Under the pieces are notes generated by a model. The model was not told the origin of the DNA. It made no database searches and saw only the letters and a list, made by a program, of their open reading frames with translations. Shown piece by piece: positions 24,860 through 37,516 of a stretch of DNA of 64,000 nt (positions within the stretch are counted from its first letter, which is position 1; every line of letters begins with the position of its first letter). This DNA is from Gerris lacustris (lineage: Eukaryota > Arthropoda > Insecta > Hemiptera > Gerridae), in the NCBI GenBank assembly GCA_951217055.1, contig OX578283.1:60393832-60457831 (forward strand), read 5' to 3'. A program made the position numbers and the translations under genes.

Positions 24860-25226
24860 TGAAGAGGTCTGATAAAAAATAAACTATCTTCGTCACTACA
24901 AGCCCTACAAGAAAGGCTAGTTAATTTTTTTTTTTTCCAAGAGTTACAATAATTCAGTCAATAAGCCTGAAAAAATAAATAGTGTAGTGCAATTAGATTG
25001 TGTATGTACAAATATGTATTTCATGTGATCACAAATACTAAAATGTTAGGAAATGACACTATTATTATGTCTTATGTATTATTAAAATTAATATGTTGTT
25101 TACTTAACTAGAAAAAGTAACTGGCGAAGCACGAGGAGGTGAAGGGGGGGGGGGGGGGGGGGGTGAAAGTGAAATCGCGAAAAATGAGTTCTTGTGATTT
25201 CAGTTCCATCTATATATATATATATA

Positions 25227-25299
<73 letters not shown>

Positions 25300-25592
25300 G
25301 TATGAGGCCAAAAAATGTGAAAATATAATTTAATTGATTAAAGCAGTGTAATTATGGAGTTATTTTATTGGTCCTTAAAAATAAGGGACCAATTTTCTTA
25401 AGATCTCCACATTATATACAGAGTTGTTTTCGTTATTCAATATGCTTTTAAATTTAGGCAAATTGAAGGTTTAGGCCGATATCAGAGGGGCTAATTCGCT
25501 TGAAGCCTCTTAATATTATTCATAAGTTATTATGTATTGACTTAGGACTTCATGGATAGATGCGAGATAATACTAGTTGATAAAATAGATAT
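24860..25592. other. Gene-free interval with G-tract and (AT)n
   Basis: A pure G run of about 20 at 25145-25163 and an (AT)n tract at 25211-25295 lie in otherwise AT-rich sequence. No gene seen. Confidence 0.6.
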
Positions 25593-25776
25593 TAATTTAA
25601 ATCAAATTATAATTATTATTAACTATTGGAAACAGACAGAGAAAAATACACTCCAGTGCCGGGATTTGAACCACGGGCCTCTATATAGAGGCCCGTGGTT
25701 CAAATCCCGGCGCTGGAGTGAATTTTTCTCTGTCTGTTTCCCGTAGTTAACAATAATTATAATTTGATTTAAATTA
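25593..25776. repeat. Head-to-head SINE palindrome
   Basis: About 92-bp arms (25593-25684 and 25685-25776) form a nearly perfect palindrome centred on CTCTATATAGAG. Each arm is the 3' half of the tRNA-derived SINE also seen at 9.02 kb, with the B-box-like GGTTCAAATCC pointing outward from the centre. Confidence 0.85.
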
Positions 25777-28700
25777 AAATTTAATCTTTCCGTAGTATGA
25801 ATACTACCAAAATCGTAAAATATGAATTTAAAATAGATATTTGAATTTATTTTAAAGAATACAAGCATTCGCCCCGCGCTTCGCGCGGGGTTCATGCTTG
25901 CAATCAGTGGCTGTATTATTACTATTTTATATCTATTACTATTACGATCATATTGGTCAATTGAGTAGGCCATTTCATTAAATAAAATACTTTATACTTT
26001 GAGATCCCTAATACCAAGATAATTTTCCCCGAAAGATAATTTTTGACTCTGGGATTTATTTATTGTCATCAAGTAAGGTAATTTCAGAGAGTTCCCTCTG
26101 CATATAATTTCCACACCTCTATTTCAACTTTAAATTTAAAAGTTATTCTTGGAAATAATATTATTTCCTTCGAAGATGGTTTCCTAACTTGAATAAAATA
26201 TTGAGATATCATCATTATAATTAGTTTCGTTCCAAACTAATGAATTGATTAGTGAAATTTAAATTTTTCATTTATATGATAGTTGCACCCTCTTCCAAAG
26301 TTAACCTATGATCTAGTACACATGACTGGTTTACAGAATTCAATATTGGCACATCTAAATAGATGACCCCCCAGTCTATTTATTTTATTGTCATATTTAT
26401 TTTATTTTATTGGATTTATTTATTTTCATTGTGAATACAATGACAATTTAGTTTGATACCCGACTCAAGAATATTGAAGGAATAATAAGGGGTAAGAGTC
26501 AGCACTTACTCGACGCCATTTTGAATTTTTATCCGAGAACAAAATGGCGGAAGAAAATAATATTTAACATGTAGTATACCACTTAGGTGTCTGACACATC
26601 TGTAAATTTTCAGAGCTCTAAATCTATATACCACCCTATATAAATACCGACCAAATTTCAACTTTAAACAATACTGTTACAAACTATTTTGTAATTGCTC
26701 CATAATATTGGCGGGAAAAAAGTACCGGCGTGGAAATCCCACACATGACTTCCATCAAATTTTGTGGTGTCAATACGTGAGAAAGAAAGAGAGAATTCAG
26801 TATTTATACCCATTTTCATGGAAGTAAAAACACTAAAATGCCAATATCTCCTAAAACCGCTTGTCCGATTGTGCTCAAAAAGTATAGGTACAACCTACCA
26901 TAAAGGACACATATATACCCCAAAGGAAATTGAAATCAAATAAAGCCTACTGAAGTTATCGTCGACAGACCGATTTCGTGCTTAAGTGACTGTAGCTCCA
27001 AAACGTCGTGAGCTAAATGTTTGGGTATGCGCTATCAGTTTTTTGCCGACAAAAGTTCTACAAAATGCCGCAAACCGAATCTCAATACGATGTCTTGAAG
27101 CGATGTTATAAAGGTGTACGTACGTTCGTACATACATACATACGTATACGCACAGACATACTTATATATGAAACGGATTTCAATGATATCCCCGGGTTCT
27201 TAAGACCCCTCTTTATCAGAGATCTCGGAATCACGTTTTGGAGGGTATCACCATACTTCCATTTTCATGGAAGTAAACATTATCTTCAGAATTTAAAGTT
27301 CGTACCTAACGATGAAAACTTAAATGGATAAAATTTCAAGAATAAGTTCCGACTTGAAACTTCAAATTTTTTAAAATGCGTGAAATGTCCAAAAAAAATA
27401 GGGGGGAGGGGGGATGCCAATTGGTGCATTGGACCAAAATCATATATTACCATAAATAGCTTTGCAAGCCATACAGTTTGACATCCCGCTCGAACTTTCC
27501 GCATCAATATACACCCGTCCAGGCCGGTTAAAATTTATCATTATAACATCTAAAATTTACAATCTAATTATAACACTATCCTTATTAAACTAAACACTAG
27601 CTTAAATAAACTAAAACATTTATTTAATATAGCTTTAAAGAAACTAATCAAAAACATTCCTACAATTATAATAATAATGATAATAAACATAATTATGAAT
27701 AAATAGTTAGCATAAAAATAAAACTGTGCCTTAAGTGTCGATAGTATAAGAAAAGATGAGGGGTTATTTGACCGGGAGAAGGATTATTTATTTATTAAAT
27801 CTAGGTTCCAAGGTGTGTTATGCGGAAAATAATTTATTTATTTATTATCATTAACCTATAGAACAAACTTAATTATTCAATATTTTCTTTACACTTGTTT
27901 TTAACTATACAATATAACTCTATTATAATAATTAATATATCTATATATTATACGCTTATAAGAATAATTATTTGTTAAAAAGTTAATATGAAGTAATTTC
28001 TAAAAATTTAAATATGTTTGTTTTATATAAATACTAATTTATCTCAGCATAAAGGACAAATTAATAGAATCATAAATACCCGATATAAAGTGAATTGGTG
28101 AAATGTTTAAGCAACCGATCGGAAATTAAATCAGTCAATATTTGCACACGACATGAGAGGTCAAAGTCAAAAAATTAACAAAATTGACTCTATTAAGGTA
28201 GAACCGGTGGTCGTAACCGTGGTGTTCATCCTAGGAATCGGTAAGTGTATCATAGTGTTAACACATTGAATTAAAATATAGGTCATGTCATGAAAAATAT
28301 TACATTATACTTGATTAGTTTTATTGCAGACAATGGCTCTGCTGAGCTTGAGAAATAGTAATCAAAAAATAATATTAATAAAGCTAGAACCTAAATCAAC
28401 TTATTTTATTTATTAGTTTGTACTCAAAATTATTTGAAAAATAAGTAGTTAAAGTTTAGGTGAAATAATTGTATAATATATGTATATATATATATTAAGC
28501 TATCACATAAAAAAGAAAACATTGCAAGACTTCATTATAATCTAAAACACACAACTAAACTATAACTTATCTAAATAAACTAAAATATTTATTTAAATAA
28601 AGTAAAACATTCGTTTAAATAAACCAAAACATTCATTTAAATAAACTAAAACAATAACTTAATATAGAATTTAACAAACTATTAAATCAAAATTCTAGAA

Positions 28701-29020
28701 ACAATAATGTGATAATACGAACAATTAAATAAATAATTAACATAACAATAAAATTTTACCTTAATAAATGTCGGTAGTATAGGATAAGATTTACGGGATA
28801 TAGACCGTTCCGTTCGGCTATTGACGATAAACTAATGTCAAGGAGCGCAGAAGAAGAAAGAGGGGGTTTGTTTACATATGGGATCCAAAGTGTGTTTACG
28901 TGGAAACTAATGTATTTATTATCTTTTACCTTTCGAACAACAAACTTTATTCAAAATTTGTTTATATTTTTTCTTTATACTTGTTTTTAACTGTACAATA
29001 TAACTCTATAATAATAAATA

Positions 29021-30977
29021 TCTATATATATAAAAGTCAACGTATGTGTGTGTGTGTGTGTGTGTTTGTTCTTTATACAAATCTACAGTTTTAGTCCGAT
29101 CTCGATGAAAATTTGGATACTTGACCTTCAAAGCAAGGGGAAAATCAAGGTCTACATGAATTTTCGAAATTTCAATTTTGGTACACAGGGGTACGGGGTA
29201 CAAGTAATGAATACGGGATCAAAATAATGAATACCCTTCGTGATGCATATCGTTGAAAAGCTCTTTAAGGGTACAGTAATTGTTGTTATGTATAGTTTTG
29301 TCATATTTTTATTTAGGAGGGGGGTAAAATGGAAAATATAACTATATCTATATAAAGAAATAAGAGTATCTATATAAGAGAATGTCTTTTATACAAATCT
29401 ACAGTTTTATACCAATTTGATGAATATTTACACTCTTTTTCTTCCAAACAAGGTGAAGGTCACTGCCTACATCATTTTCCGAAATTAAAATTTTGGTACA
29501 CTGAGGTACGGGGTACAAATGTCAAAGTAATGGATACCCTTCATGATGCATGTCGTTGAAAAGCTTTTTAAGAGTACAGTAATTGTTGTTAATTACGTTT
29601 TGTAATATTTTTATTTAGGAGGGGGGTAAAATGGAAATGTATATCTATATCTATAAAAGTCAACGTATGTGTGAGTGTGTTTATGTTCTTTATACAAATC
29701 AACAGTTTTAATTCGATCTCGATGAAAATTTGCTCACTTGACCTTCAAAGCAAGGGGAAGATCTCTGTCTACATGAATGTTCGAAATTTAAGTTTTGGTA
29801 CACTGGGGTACGGGGTACAAATGTCAAAGTTGAAATCCCTTCATGATGCATAGTGTTGAAAAGCTCTTTAAGAGTACAATAATTGGTTTTACGTGCATTT
29901 AGGGGGTAAATGGAAAAATATATCTAAAAGTCAACGTATGTGTATATGTTCTTTATACAAATCCATAGTTTTAGTCCAATCTCGATCAAAAAATGCACAC
30001 TTGACCTTCAAAGGAAGAAAAAATCAGTGTCTACATGAATTTTCGAAATTTAAATTTTGGTACACAGGAAACAGGGTACAATAATGAATACGGGGTCAAA
30101 GGACTGAATACCCTTTATGATGGATATCGTTGAAATGCTCTTTAAGATTACATTAATTGTTGTTATGTACAGTTTTGTCATATGTGTTTTCATGTAGGAG
30201 GGGGTAAAATGGAAAAATATAGCTATATCTTATATAAAAAGAAGAGTGTCTGTATGAGGATATGTCTTTTATACAAATCTACAGTTTTATCCCAATTTGA
30301 TGAATATTTACTCACTTTCCCTTCAAAGCCAGGGGGAGGTCACTGTCTACATGAATTTTCGTAATTTAAATTTTGGTACAAAGGGGTACGGTGTAAAAGT
30401 GTCAAAGTAATGGATTCCCTTCATATGATGCATATCGTTGAAAAGCACTTTGAGAAAAGTAATTGTTGTTATGTACAATTTTATTTAGGAGGGGGTAAAA
30501 TGGAAATTTATAGCTATATATATAAAAATCAACGTATGTGTGAGTATGTTCTTTATACAAATCTACAGTTTTAGTTCGATGTCAATAAAAATTTGCCCAC
30601 TTGTCCTTCAAAGCAAGGGGAAAATTACAGCCTACATGAATTTTGGAAATTTAAATTTGGTACACAGGGGTATGGTACAAGTAATGAATACGGGGTCAAT
30701 GTAATGAATACCATTGATGATGCAAAAGCTCTTAAGAGTACAGTAATAGTTTTTATGTACAGTTTAGTCATATTTTAATTTAGGGGGGGGGGGGGGCGAA
30801 TTTAGGATATTTGTAATTAGCTTATCAAAGAGGAGAGGAGGGGGTATAGAAATAGGTGGGAGAGATAGAATCTAGATATTCTTGCATAGTAAAATAATTT
30901 ATATGTTTCATTATGGTTGTTTATAAACTTATCTAATTATAATAACACTCCGTAGCGAAGCACGGGTACCCAGCTAG
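29021..30977 (+). mobile_element. Non-autonomous Helitron with internal 5'-unit repeats
   Basis: Begins TCTATATATATAAAAG after an A and ends GTACCCAGCTAG before a T, with the same 3' hairpin region ('cgtagcgaagcacggg') as the copy at 438-1562. The 5' module, starting at or near 'tctataaaagtcaacgtatg', is repeated head to tail about six times (near 29021, 29345, 29650, 29925, 30225, 30520), about 300 bp each. Each contains 'tacaaatctacagtttta' and 'gatgcatatcgttgaaaagc'-like words. It has no coding capacity; frames of about 60 codons are repeat by-products. It sits in the second of two related units of the palindrome. Confidence 0.85.
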
Positions 30978-31395
30978 TAAGCTTATAAAAATGACAATTT
31001 ATTAAAAAGTAAACATGACGTTATTTACGGAATTCTATACTCGAATTTTCTATAAAAATACTCATTTTTCTCGAAAAAAAAGACAGATAATTTGAAAAAT
31101 AAATACTCGTTTTAAAGAGCATTAGTGTGGGGTTTAAATACCCCAATCGAAAATTAAATCGGCCGATAATAGCTCTCGCTATGAGAGCTCAAAGTACAAA
31201 AATAGACGAAAAATAACCCCTCATCTTTTCTTATACTATCGACACTTAAGGTACAGTTTTATTCTTGTGCTAACAATTTATTCATAATTATGTTTATTAT
31301 CATTATTATTATAAGTTTAGGAATGTTTTTGATTAGTTTCTTTAAAGCTATATTAAATAAATGTTTTAGTTTATTTAAGTTAGTTTTTAGTTTAA

Positions 31396-31442
31396 TTGAA
31401 GCGAGCGTAGCGAGCTTCCTACATTCAACGAAATATGCTCCG

Positions 31443-31478
<36 letters not shown>

Positions 31479-32148
31479 AGTAACGTTCACGCGTGTGACG
31501 ATAACTTGAGTAAAAGTTGACCGATTTAGTTGAAATTTGGTATACATGATCCTCTTACTAATACTCAGGCTAAGTTCGTTGGACAGCGGGATCCGTCCAA
31601 GAGTTCGCGCGCAACGCTCGCGTAAACGAGAGGTTCAAAAATTAAATTGGAATTGCAGGACGGGAAAAGATTCTATCATCATCTATTCGATGAGACAAAC
31701 ATTTTTTTCAAATAACATTTTTTAGTAAAACCAACAGCGACACCGCTATGAATTAATAAAGATCGCTAAAACTATTAAAGCGGGCCTAAACGTTTAAAAT
31801 AGAGAAAACAACCTTTTTACCGATATCTTACGTTCTAACGTAACGATTTTAATAAAACTTCATAGACACCATCTGATGCACAATTGAAACAGGCATGCAA
31901 AATTTCAATTTGATACATGCAGTAGTTTGTTTGTAGCAAAGAGATACAAATTATAAATATTGAAATAGAGATGTGTGGTTAGTGGAATAGTAAGAATGCG
32001 GGGTGGTTCCCTTACTACTAGCCGCTGCACTACTACCAGACCCATTATCTATCAACTCATCATGATTCACAATAATTTTTTTTTTCAAGATTCAATACAT
32101 ATTTATTACTATACGCTCGCTTCAATGATAGAGCCACGCGATGCCTAG
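31396..32148 (+). mobile_element. HINE-like element inserted in palindrome arm
   Basis: Starts TTGAAGCGAGCG and ends GCCACGCGATGCCTAG. The inverted copy of the start, CGCTCGCTTCAA, lies at 32114-32125, about 23 nt from the end. It contains a TGTC microsatellite near the 5' end. The opposite palindrome arm has the uninterrupted site at 27584/27585, proving insertion between A and T with no duplication. About 753 bp, non-coding. Confidence 0.9.
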
Positions 32149-33880
32149 TTAGGATAGTGTTATAATTAGATTGTAAGTTTTAGATGTTATAATGATCAAT
32201 TTTAACCGGCCTGAACGGGTGTATATTGATGCGAAAACTTCGAGTGGGATGTCAAACTGTGTCTTGCAAAGCTATTTAAGCAAATTTATGATTTTGGTCC
32301 AATGCGCCAATTGGCATCCCCCTTCCCCCCTATATTTATTGGACATTTCACGCCTTTTAAAAAATTTGCAGTTTCAAGTCGGAACTTATTCTTGAAATTT
32401 TATCCATTTAAGTTTTCATCGTTAGGTACGAACTTTAAATTCAGAAGATAATTTATACTTCCATGAAAATGGAAGTATGGTGATACTCTCCAACACTTGA
32501 TTCCGAGATCTCTGATAAAGAGGGGTCTTAAGAACCCGGGGATATCATTGAAATCCGTTTCATATATAAGTATGTCTGTGCGTACGTATGTATGTATGTA
32601 CGAACATACGTACACCTTTATAACATCGCTTCAAGACATCGTATTGAGATGCGGTTTGGGGCATTTTGTAGAACTTTTGTCGGAAAAACTGATGGTGCAT
32701 ACCCAAACATCGTAGCTCACGACGTTTTGGAGCTACAGTCACTTAAGCACGAAATCGGTCTGTCGACGATAACTTCAGTAGGCTTTATTTGATTTCAATT
32801 TCCTTTGGGGTATATATGTGTCCTATATGGTAGATTGTACCTATACTTTTTGAGCACAATCGGACAAGCGGTTTTAGAAGATATTAGCATTTTAGTGTTT
32901 TTACTTCAATGAAAATGGGTGTATATACTGAATTCTCTCTTTCTCACGTATTGACACCACAAAATTTGATGGAAGTCATGTGTGGGATTTCCACGCCGGA
33001 TTTTTTTTCCCGCCAATATTTTGGAGTAATTACAAAAAAGTTTGTAACAGTATTGTTTTTGGATTTGTCAGTTTTATGATGGCCATCCGTCATCTTAAAG
33101 TTAAAATTTGGTCGGTATTTATATAGGGTGGTATATAGATTCAGAGCTCTGAAAATTTACAGATGTGTCAGACACCTCAGTGGTATACTACATGTTAAAT
33201 ATTATTTTCTTCCGCCATTTTGTTCTCGAGATAAATATTCAAAATGGCGTCGGGTAAGTGCTCACTCTTACCCCTTATTATTCCTTCAATATTCTTGAGT
33301 CGGGTATCAAACTAAATTGTCATTGTATTCACAATGAAAATAAATAAATCCAATAAAATAAAATAAATATGACAATAAAATAAATAGACTGGGGGGTCTT
33401 CTATTTAGATGTGCCAATATTGAATTCTGTAAACCAGTCATGTGTACTAGATCATAGGTTAACTTTGGAAGAGGGTGCAGCTATCATATAAATGAAAAAT
33501 TTAAATTTCACTAATCAATTCATTAGTTTGGAACGAAACTAATTATAATGAAGATATCTCAATATTTTATTCAAGTTAGGAAACCATCTTCGAAGGAAAT
33601 AATGTTATTTCCAAGAATAACTTTTAAATTTAAAGTTGAAATAGAGGTGTGGAAATTATATGCAGAGGGAACTCTCTGAAATTACCTTACTTGATGACAA
33701 TAAATAAATCCCAGAGTCAAAAATTATCTTTCGGGGAAAATTATCTTGGTATTAGGGATCTCAAAGTATAAAGTATTATATTTAAAGAAATGGCCTACTC
33801 AATTGACCAATATGATAGTAATAGATATAAAATAGTAATAATACAGCCACTGATTGCAAGCATGAACCCCGGGGTGAATG

Positions 33881-33884
<4 letters not shown>

Positions 33885-33918
<34 letters not shown>

Positions 33919-34599
33919 TTTTGATATTAGATATTAATAATATTTTATAAGTATGCTTTATTTTGAAGTGTTTGATCGTGGTTTTCAGGCTGATAGATGG
34001 TGGTACTACTCTTTCGAGCAGTTGCCCATTTGTTTAAACAATGCTGGGTGAATATTGAGCGGAGGGCCCGGTACGGGAATTGAACCCTGAACCAATCTCT
34101 GACCACTCCAGAGGCTGCTTAACTTGACTTGATGTGAGCCATCCTCGCCCTCCTATAGGCAACCCAGGCCCCCTTATACCTTGAATTAGTTAGCCTTTAA
34201 AAGAGATGACGATTACTAAGTATGATGGAACAACGATGCCTGATGACCTAGGACTTACAGTCTTCGGAATTGAGAGGATTACCAGAAATAATTATGTCAT
34301 CAAATCATCAGATTAAAGGATGTTTTGACAACTATAATATTTTTGATTTTTGATCAACAGTTATCAAGTATTAAGAAACCTGTAACCATCGTCTTTATTC
34401 AGGATTACTGGTGATTCGATCATCCCTCTATTGGCTTTAAATGTACTGAAGTAATAGCATTGGTTTTCAATTACAACAAAAGGATTTCTTAAAATAAACA
34501 AATAAAAAATCCAGTCAAGTACTTGTCAGCAAGTCACTAAAAGGGTTTATTATCTTCAGAAGGGAGAAAAAGTTATGATTTTGAATTAGTTTAGAGGGA
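33885..34599. other. Interval with a possible tRNA-like SINE piece
   Basis: An (AT)n tract borders the palindrome. At about 34068-34095 the minus strand reads GGTTCAGGGTTCAATTCCCG, a loose B-box, preceded by 'gagtggtcagag', which could be an A-box relic. The rest shows no feature. Confidence 0.3.
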
Positions 34600-35830
34600 C
34601 TAAAGTAAGTCTTTTCATCCCTGAACTCAAAAAGTAGGGAGAAAAAGTAATAATACCAGCCCATAAAAACCAAGTTTTTATTATAAATCCTTTATATTTT
34701 TGCATTTTGGTTGGGAGGGGGAAGTATTGGTAGAGAGTCTATGTGCCAAGTTTTAGCTCGATTGGACGACTGGAAGAGGGTTAACTAGCCCTATAAAGAT
34801 TTTATATATACCTACCAATTAATTAATTAATTAAATAAATTTTTATTACTTAATTTTTAAATATTAATTAATCCATTCATTTTTAAAAAGATAATTAATT
34901 AAATTGAGAAATTAATTTATTAATTAATTAATTAATTTGTTAAAATGTTTTTGTATTGGTAGAGAGTCTATGTGCCAAATTTCAGCTCGATCGGATAAGT
35001 AGAAGAGGGTTAACTAGCCCTCCAAAGATTTTATATACCAACCAATTAATTAATTAATTAATTTTTTATTTTACTTTTAATACTAAATTTTTTAAAATTT
35101 ATTTAATCCATTCATTTTTAAAAAAAAATTAATTAAATTGAAAAATTAATTAATTAATTAATTAATTAATTAAATTTAACTAGCCTTCCAAATATTTTAT
35201 ATACCAACCAATTAATTAATTAATTAATTTTTTATTTTACTTTTAATACTTAATTCTTTAAAATTTATTTAATCCATTCATTTTTAAAAAAAAATTAATT
35301 AAATTGAAAAATTAATTAATTAATTAATTAATTAAATTTAATTAATTAATTAATTTGTTAAAATGTTGTTTTATTGGTAGAGAGTCTATGTGCCAAGTTT
35401 CAGCTCGATCGGATAAGTAGAATAGGGTTAACTAGCCTTCCAAAAATGTTGACGCCAGGCACCCAGGCACTCCCCCAGGCACCCAGGCACAAAAGTGAAG
35501 TTAATATAAAGGATTTAAAAATAGGGCGAATAAGTAGAGTAGGGCAAAAAAGTAAAGATTGCAACTTAATTATTTTATAAATAGTAGAAAATGAATGGCT
35601 AATGTAATGAAGTTGTTGAAATCAGATTGGCGACACTGCATTTTCGCCTCTCGGCTGCGCCTCGGGAGCTAATTAGAGTTATTATTAAAGAGTCTAATTC
35701 CCTCGGCTTCGCCTCGGGATTTAGGGACCATGGTTCCTTCGGCTTCACTTCAAGAACAAACTTTTTCGCTTAGGGAATAATGGCTTACTTTACTCCCTAG
35801 GTGCATAAATAACTATTTTTGGTCATAAAA
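34600..35830 (+). repeat. AATT-rich repeat element with internal ~160-bp units
   Basis: Contains three units that begin 'ggtagagagtctatgtgcca', continue 'agctcgatcggataag' and 'gggttaactagcc', then run into long (TTAA)n/(ATTA)n tracts. It ends in GC-richer 'ccctcggcttcgcctcggga'-type words. Inverted relatives lie at 42.37-43.03 kb (short derivative lacking the internal units) and 51.29-52.14 kb. Confidence 0.7.
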
Positions 35831-35845
35831 TTTCCTACATTTTTA

Positions 35846-36004
35846 CTTTCTCATATAAAGAGAAAGTATTGTGATGGCGCGAAAATTCGATTTTGAGATT
35901 TTGATGGATTTACACGTTTTGAGGTCCCCTGAGTCCAAAAAAGTGGTTTTTAAAAAATGTCTGTCCGTCGTCTGTCGTCTGTCGTCTGTTGTCTGTCGTC
36001 TGTC
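35846..36004 (+). repeat. CTTTCTCATATAAAGAGAAAG-type element, copy 1, left part
   Basis: Begins with the hairpin CTTTCTC-ATATAAA-GAGAAAG, followed by 'gatggcgcgaaaattcgatt' and a TCTGTCG tract. It is interrupted at 36004 by the hAT element and resumes at 38639. Without the insertion the copy would be about 650 bp, matching copy 2. Confidence 0.85.
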
Positions 36005-36194
36005 CAGTGGCGTACACAGGGGGGGGCCCAAGGGGCCCTGGCCCCCCCCGAAATGATTACATACCTAAGACCCGCCATACACTTAAAACCAAAAAAGCAC
36101 AGTAATGACAGATGCATTCGAATTGGCTGTAAATATTTTCCAAATTATTAAGTAATTATTAATTAAGTATTATCTTATGGTGTGTATACACTTA

Positions 36195-37085
36195 ATCACC
36201 CCAAATAAGCTCGGCCCGGATTTGCCGATTGAATTTAATTCATTCAACACTATACCGGCCCGATTGTCGGCTGGGCCCGGATTTTACCAATGGAATTGAA
36301 TTTATTAAACACTATAGGTACCGGCCCTATAGGTACCGGCCCGACTGTCGGCTGGACCCGGATTTTGCCGATGGAATTAAATTTATTAAACACAATACTG
36401 GCCCCGACTGTCAGCTGGGCCCGGATTTGGCCGATGGAATTAAATTTATTAAACACTATACCGGCCCGACTGTCGGCTGGGCCCGGATTTTTGTCGATGA
36501 AACTAAAACTATTAAACACTATAGCGGCCCGATTTTGGCTGGACCGAGATGTTTGCTGATGGAATTAGATTCATTGAATTAAATTAGGATGCATGAAATA
36601 AATCGGCTCATTTGCCGACTAGGCCTTGATTTTTGCCAGTGGAACTAAAAACATTAAACTTGATCGACCCGATTTCGGCTGGGCCCGATTTTTCGCCAAT
36701 TGAATTCAATGATTTTTTTTTGTGGTTTTAGTCCAGTTCAATAGCATAAGGTTGCATTATAGGACAGCTTCAATTCATTACGAATCATGATGCAATGAAT
36801 TGAATTTGGATTCGTAAAATAGACTGCTCTGATTGACAGCTAGGCCCGGATTTTTTGCTATAGAATTAAGTGCATTGAATTGATTAGGTTGAGTACAATG
36901 AATCGGCCTGATTGCTAGTAGGCCCGATTTGGTCGATGGAAATTATGCATCAAAATAAATTGGGATGCGTTCAATAATAGACCCGATTGCCGGCTCGGCC
37001 TAGGTGTTAAGCACATTAAATTAAATGAGGCCCGAGTCAACTCGAACTTTTGCCGATGGAATTAAATTAATTGAATTAAAATATG
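36195..37085. repeat. GC-rich ~62-bp minisatellite
   Basis: Unit approximately 'ccggcccgactgtcggctgg', 'gcccggattttgccgatgga', 'attaaatttattaaacacta'. The first five or six units are well kept; further units to about 37085 are diverged. Open frames through it are repeat artefacts. Confidence 0.8.
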
Positions 37086-37516
37086 CACACTAGACTGGCT
37101 TAAACGGGAAAATGATGGTTGTGGATGCAAATTTTTGTTTTGGACCAGGATTGTGTGTAGAACGCTACGTGGGTCCTCTTGTCTATGCGGCATTCCCCTC
37201 TTGCTGACTCAGGTCGGACTAGTGTTCGTCGACATGTAGTGGGAAATCAGAGGCAATATAAATAAATCGGTTTATCATTTTGTGAAAAAACTGATTCATA
37301 TTACGTAGTAATAGTAAATTTAAATCTAAAAACTCAAAAAGCGTTCAGAAAACATTTGATGTTAAATGTCCCATGTAATTACCCAGCGAATGAGCGAATG
37401 ATTCTTTTGTTTTGTAATAGGTATTTAATTTTCTTAGAGAAGAATTCTCTTCTAGATAAAAATTTGAAATTCGTATGTGCTCCAAATCCACGTTTGCTTT
37501 TGCAGTATGGATCACG

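Larger units (their letters stand above)
25862..33884. repeat. 8-kb palindrome with ~1.9-kb arms
   Basis: Left arm about 25862-27769, right arm about 31211-33884, in inverted orientation. Matching landmarks: 'ggccggttaaaatttatcat' on the left near 27518 against its complement near 32190-32207; 'aaagatgaggggttattt' against 'aaataacccctcatcttt'; and the outermost 'gcaagcatgaacccc'. The right arm is longer because a 753-bp HINE inserted at 31396-32148. The space between the arms holds two related ~1-kb units (about 27560-28520 and 28540-31215), the second interrupted by a Helitron. Open frames of up to 104 codons in the arms occur in both copies with differences and are not supported as genes. 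Confidence 0.85.

Noticed and set aside
24395..24862. 155-codon plus-strand frame with Pro/Gly-rich pieces
   Set aside because: It runs through C/G homopolymer runs and hAT termini; not a protein.
27017..27331. 104-codon plus-strand frame with protein-like residues
   Set aside because: Lies in a palindrome arm; the mirrored copy at 32400-32742 is broken differently, and no domain is recognisable.
36229..36582. 117-codon plus-strand and 89-codon minus-strand frames
   Set aside because: They read through a ~62-bp GC-rich minisatellite inside a hAT element.
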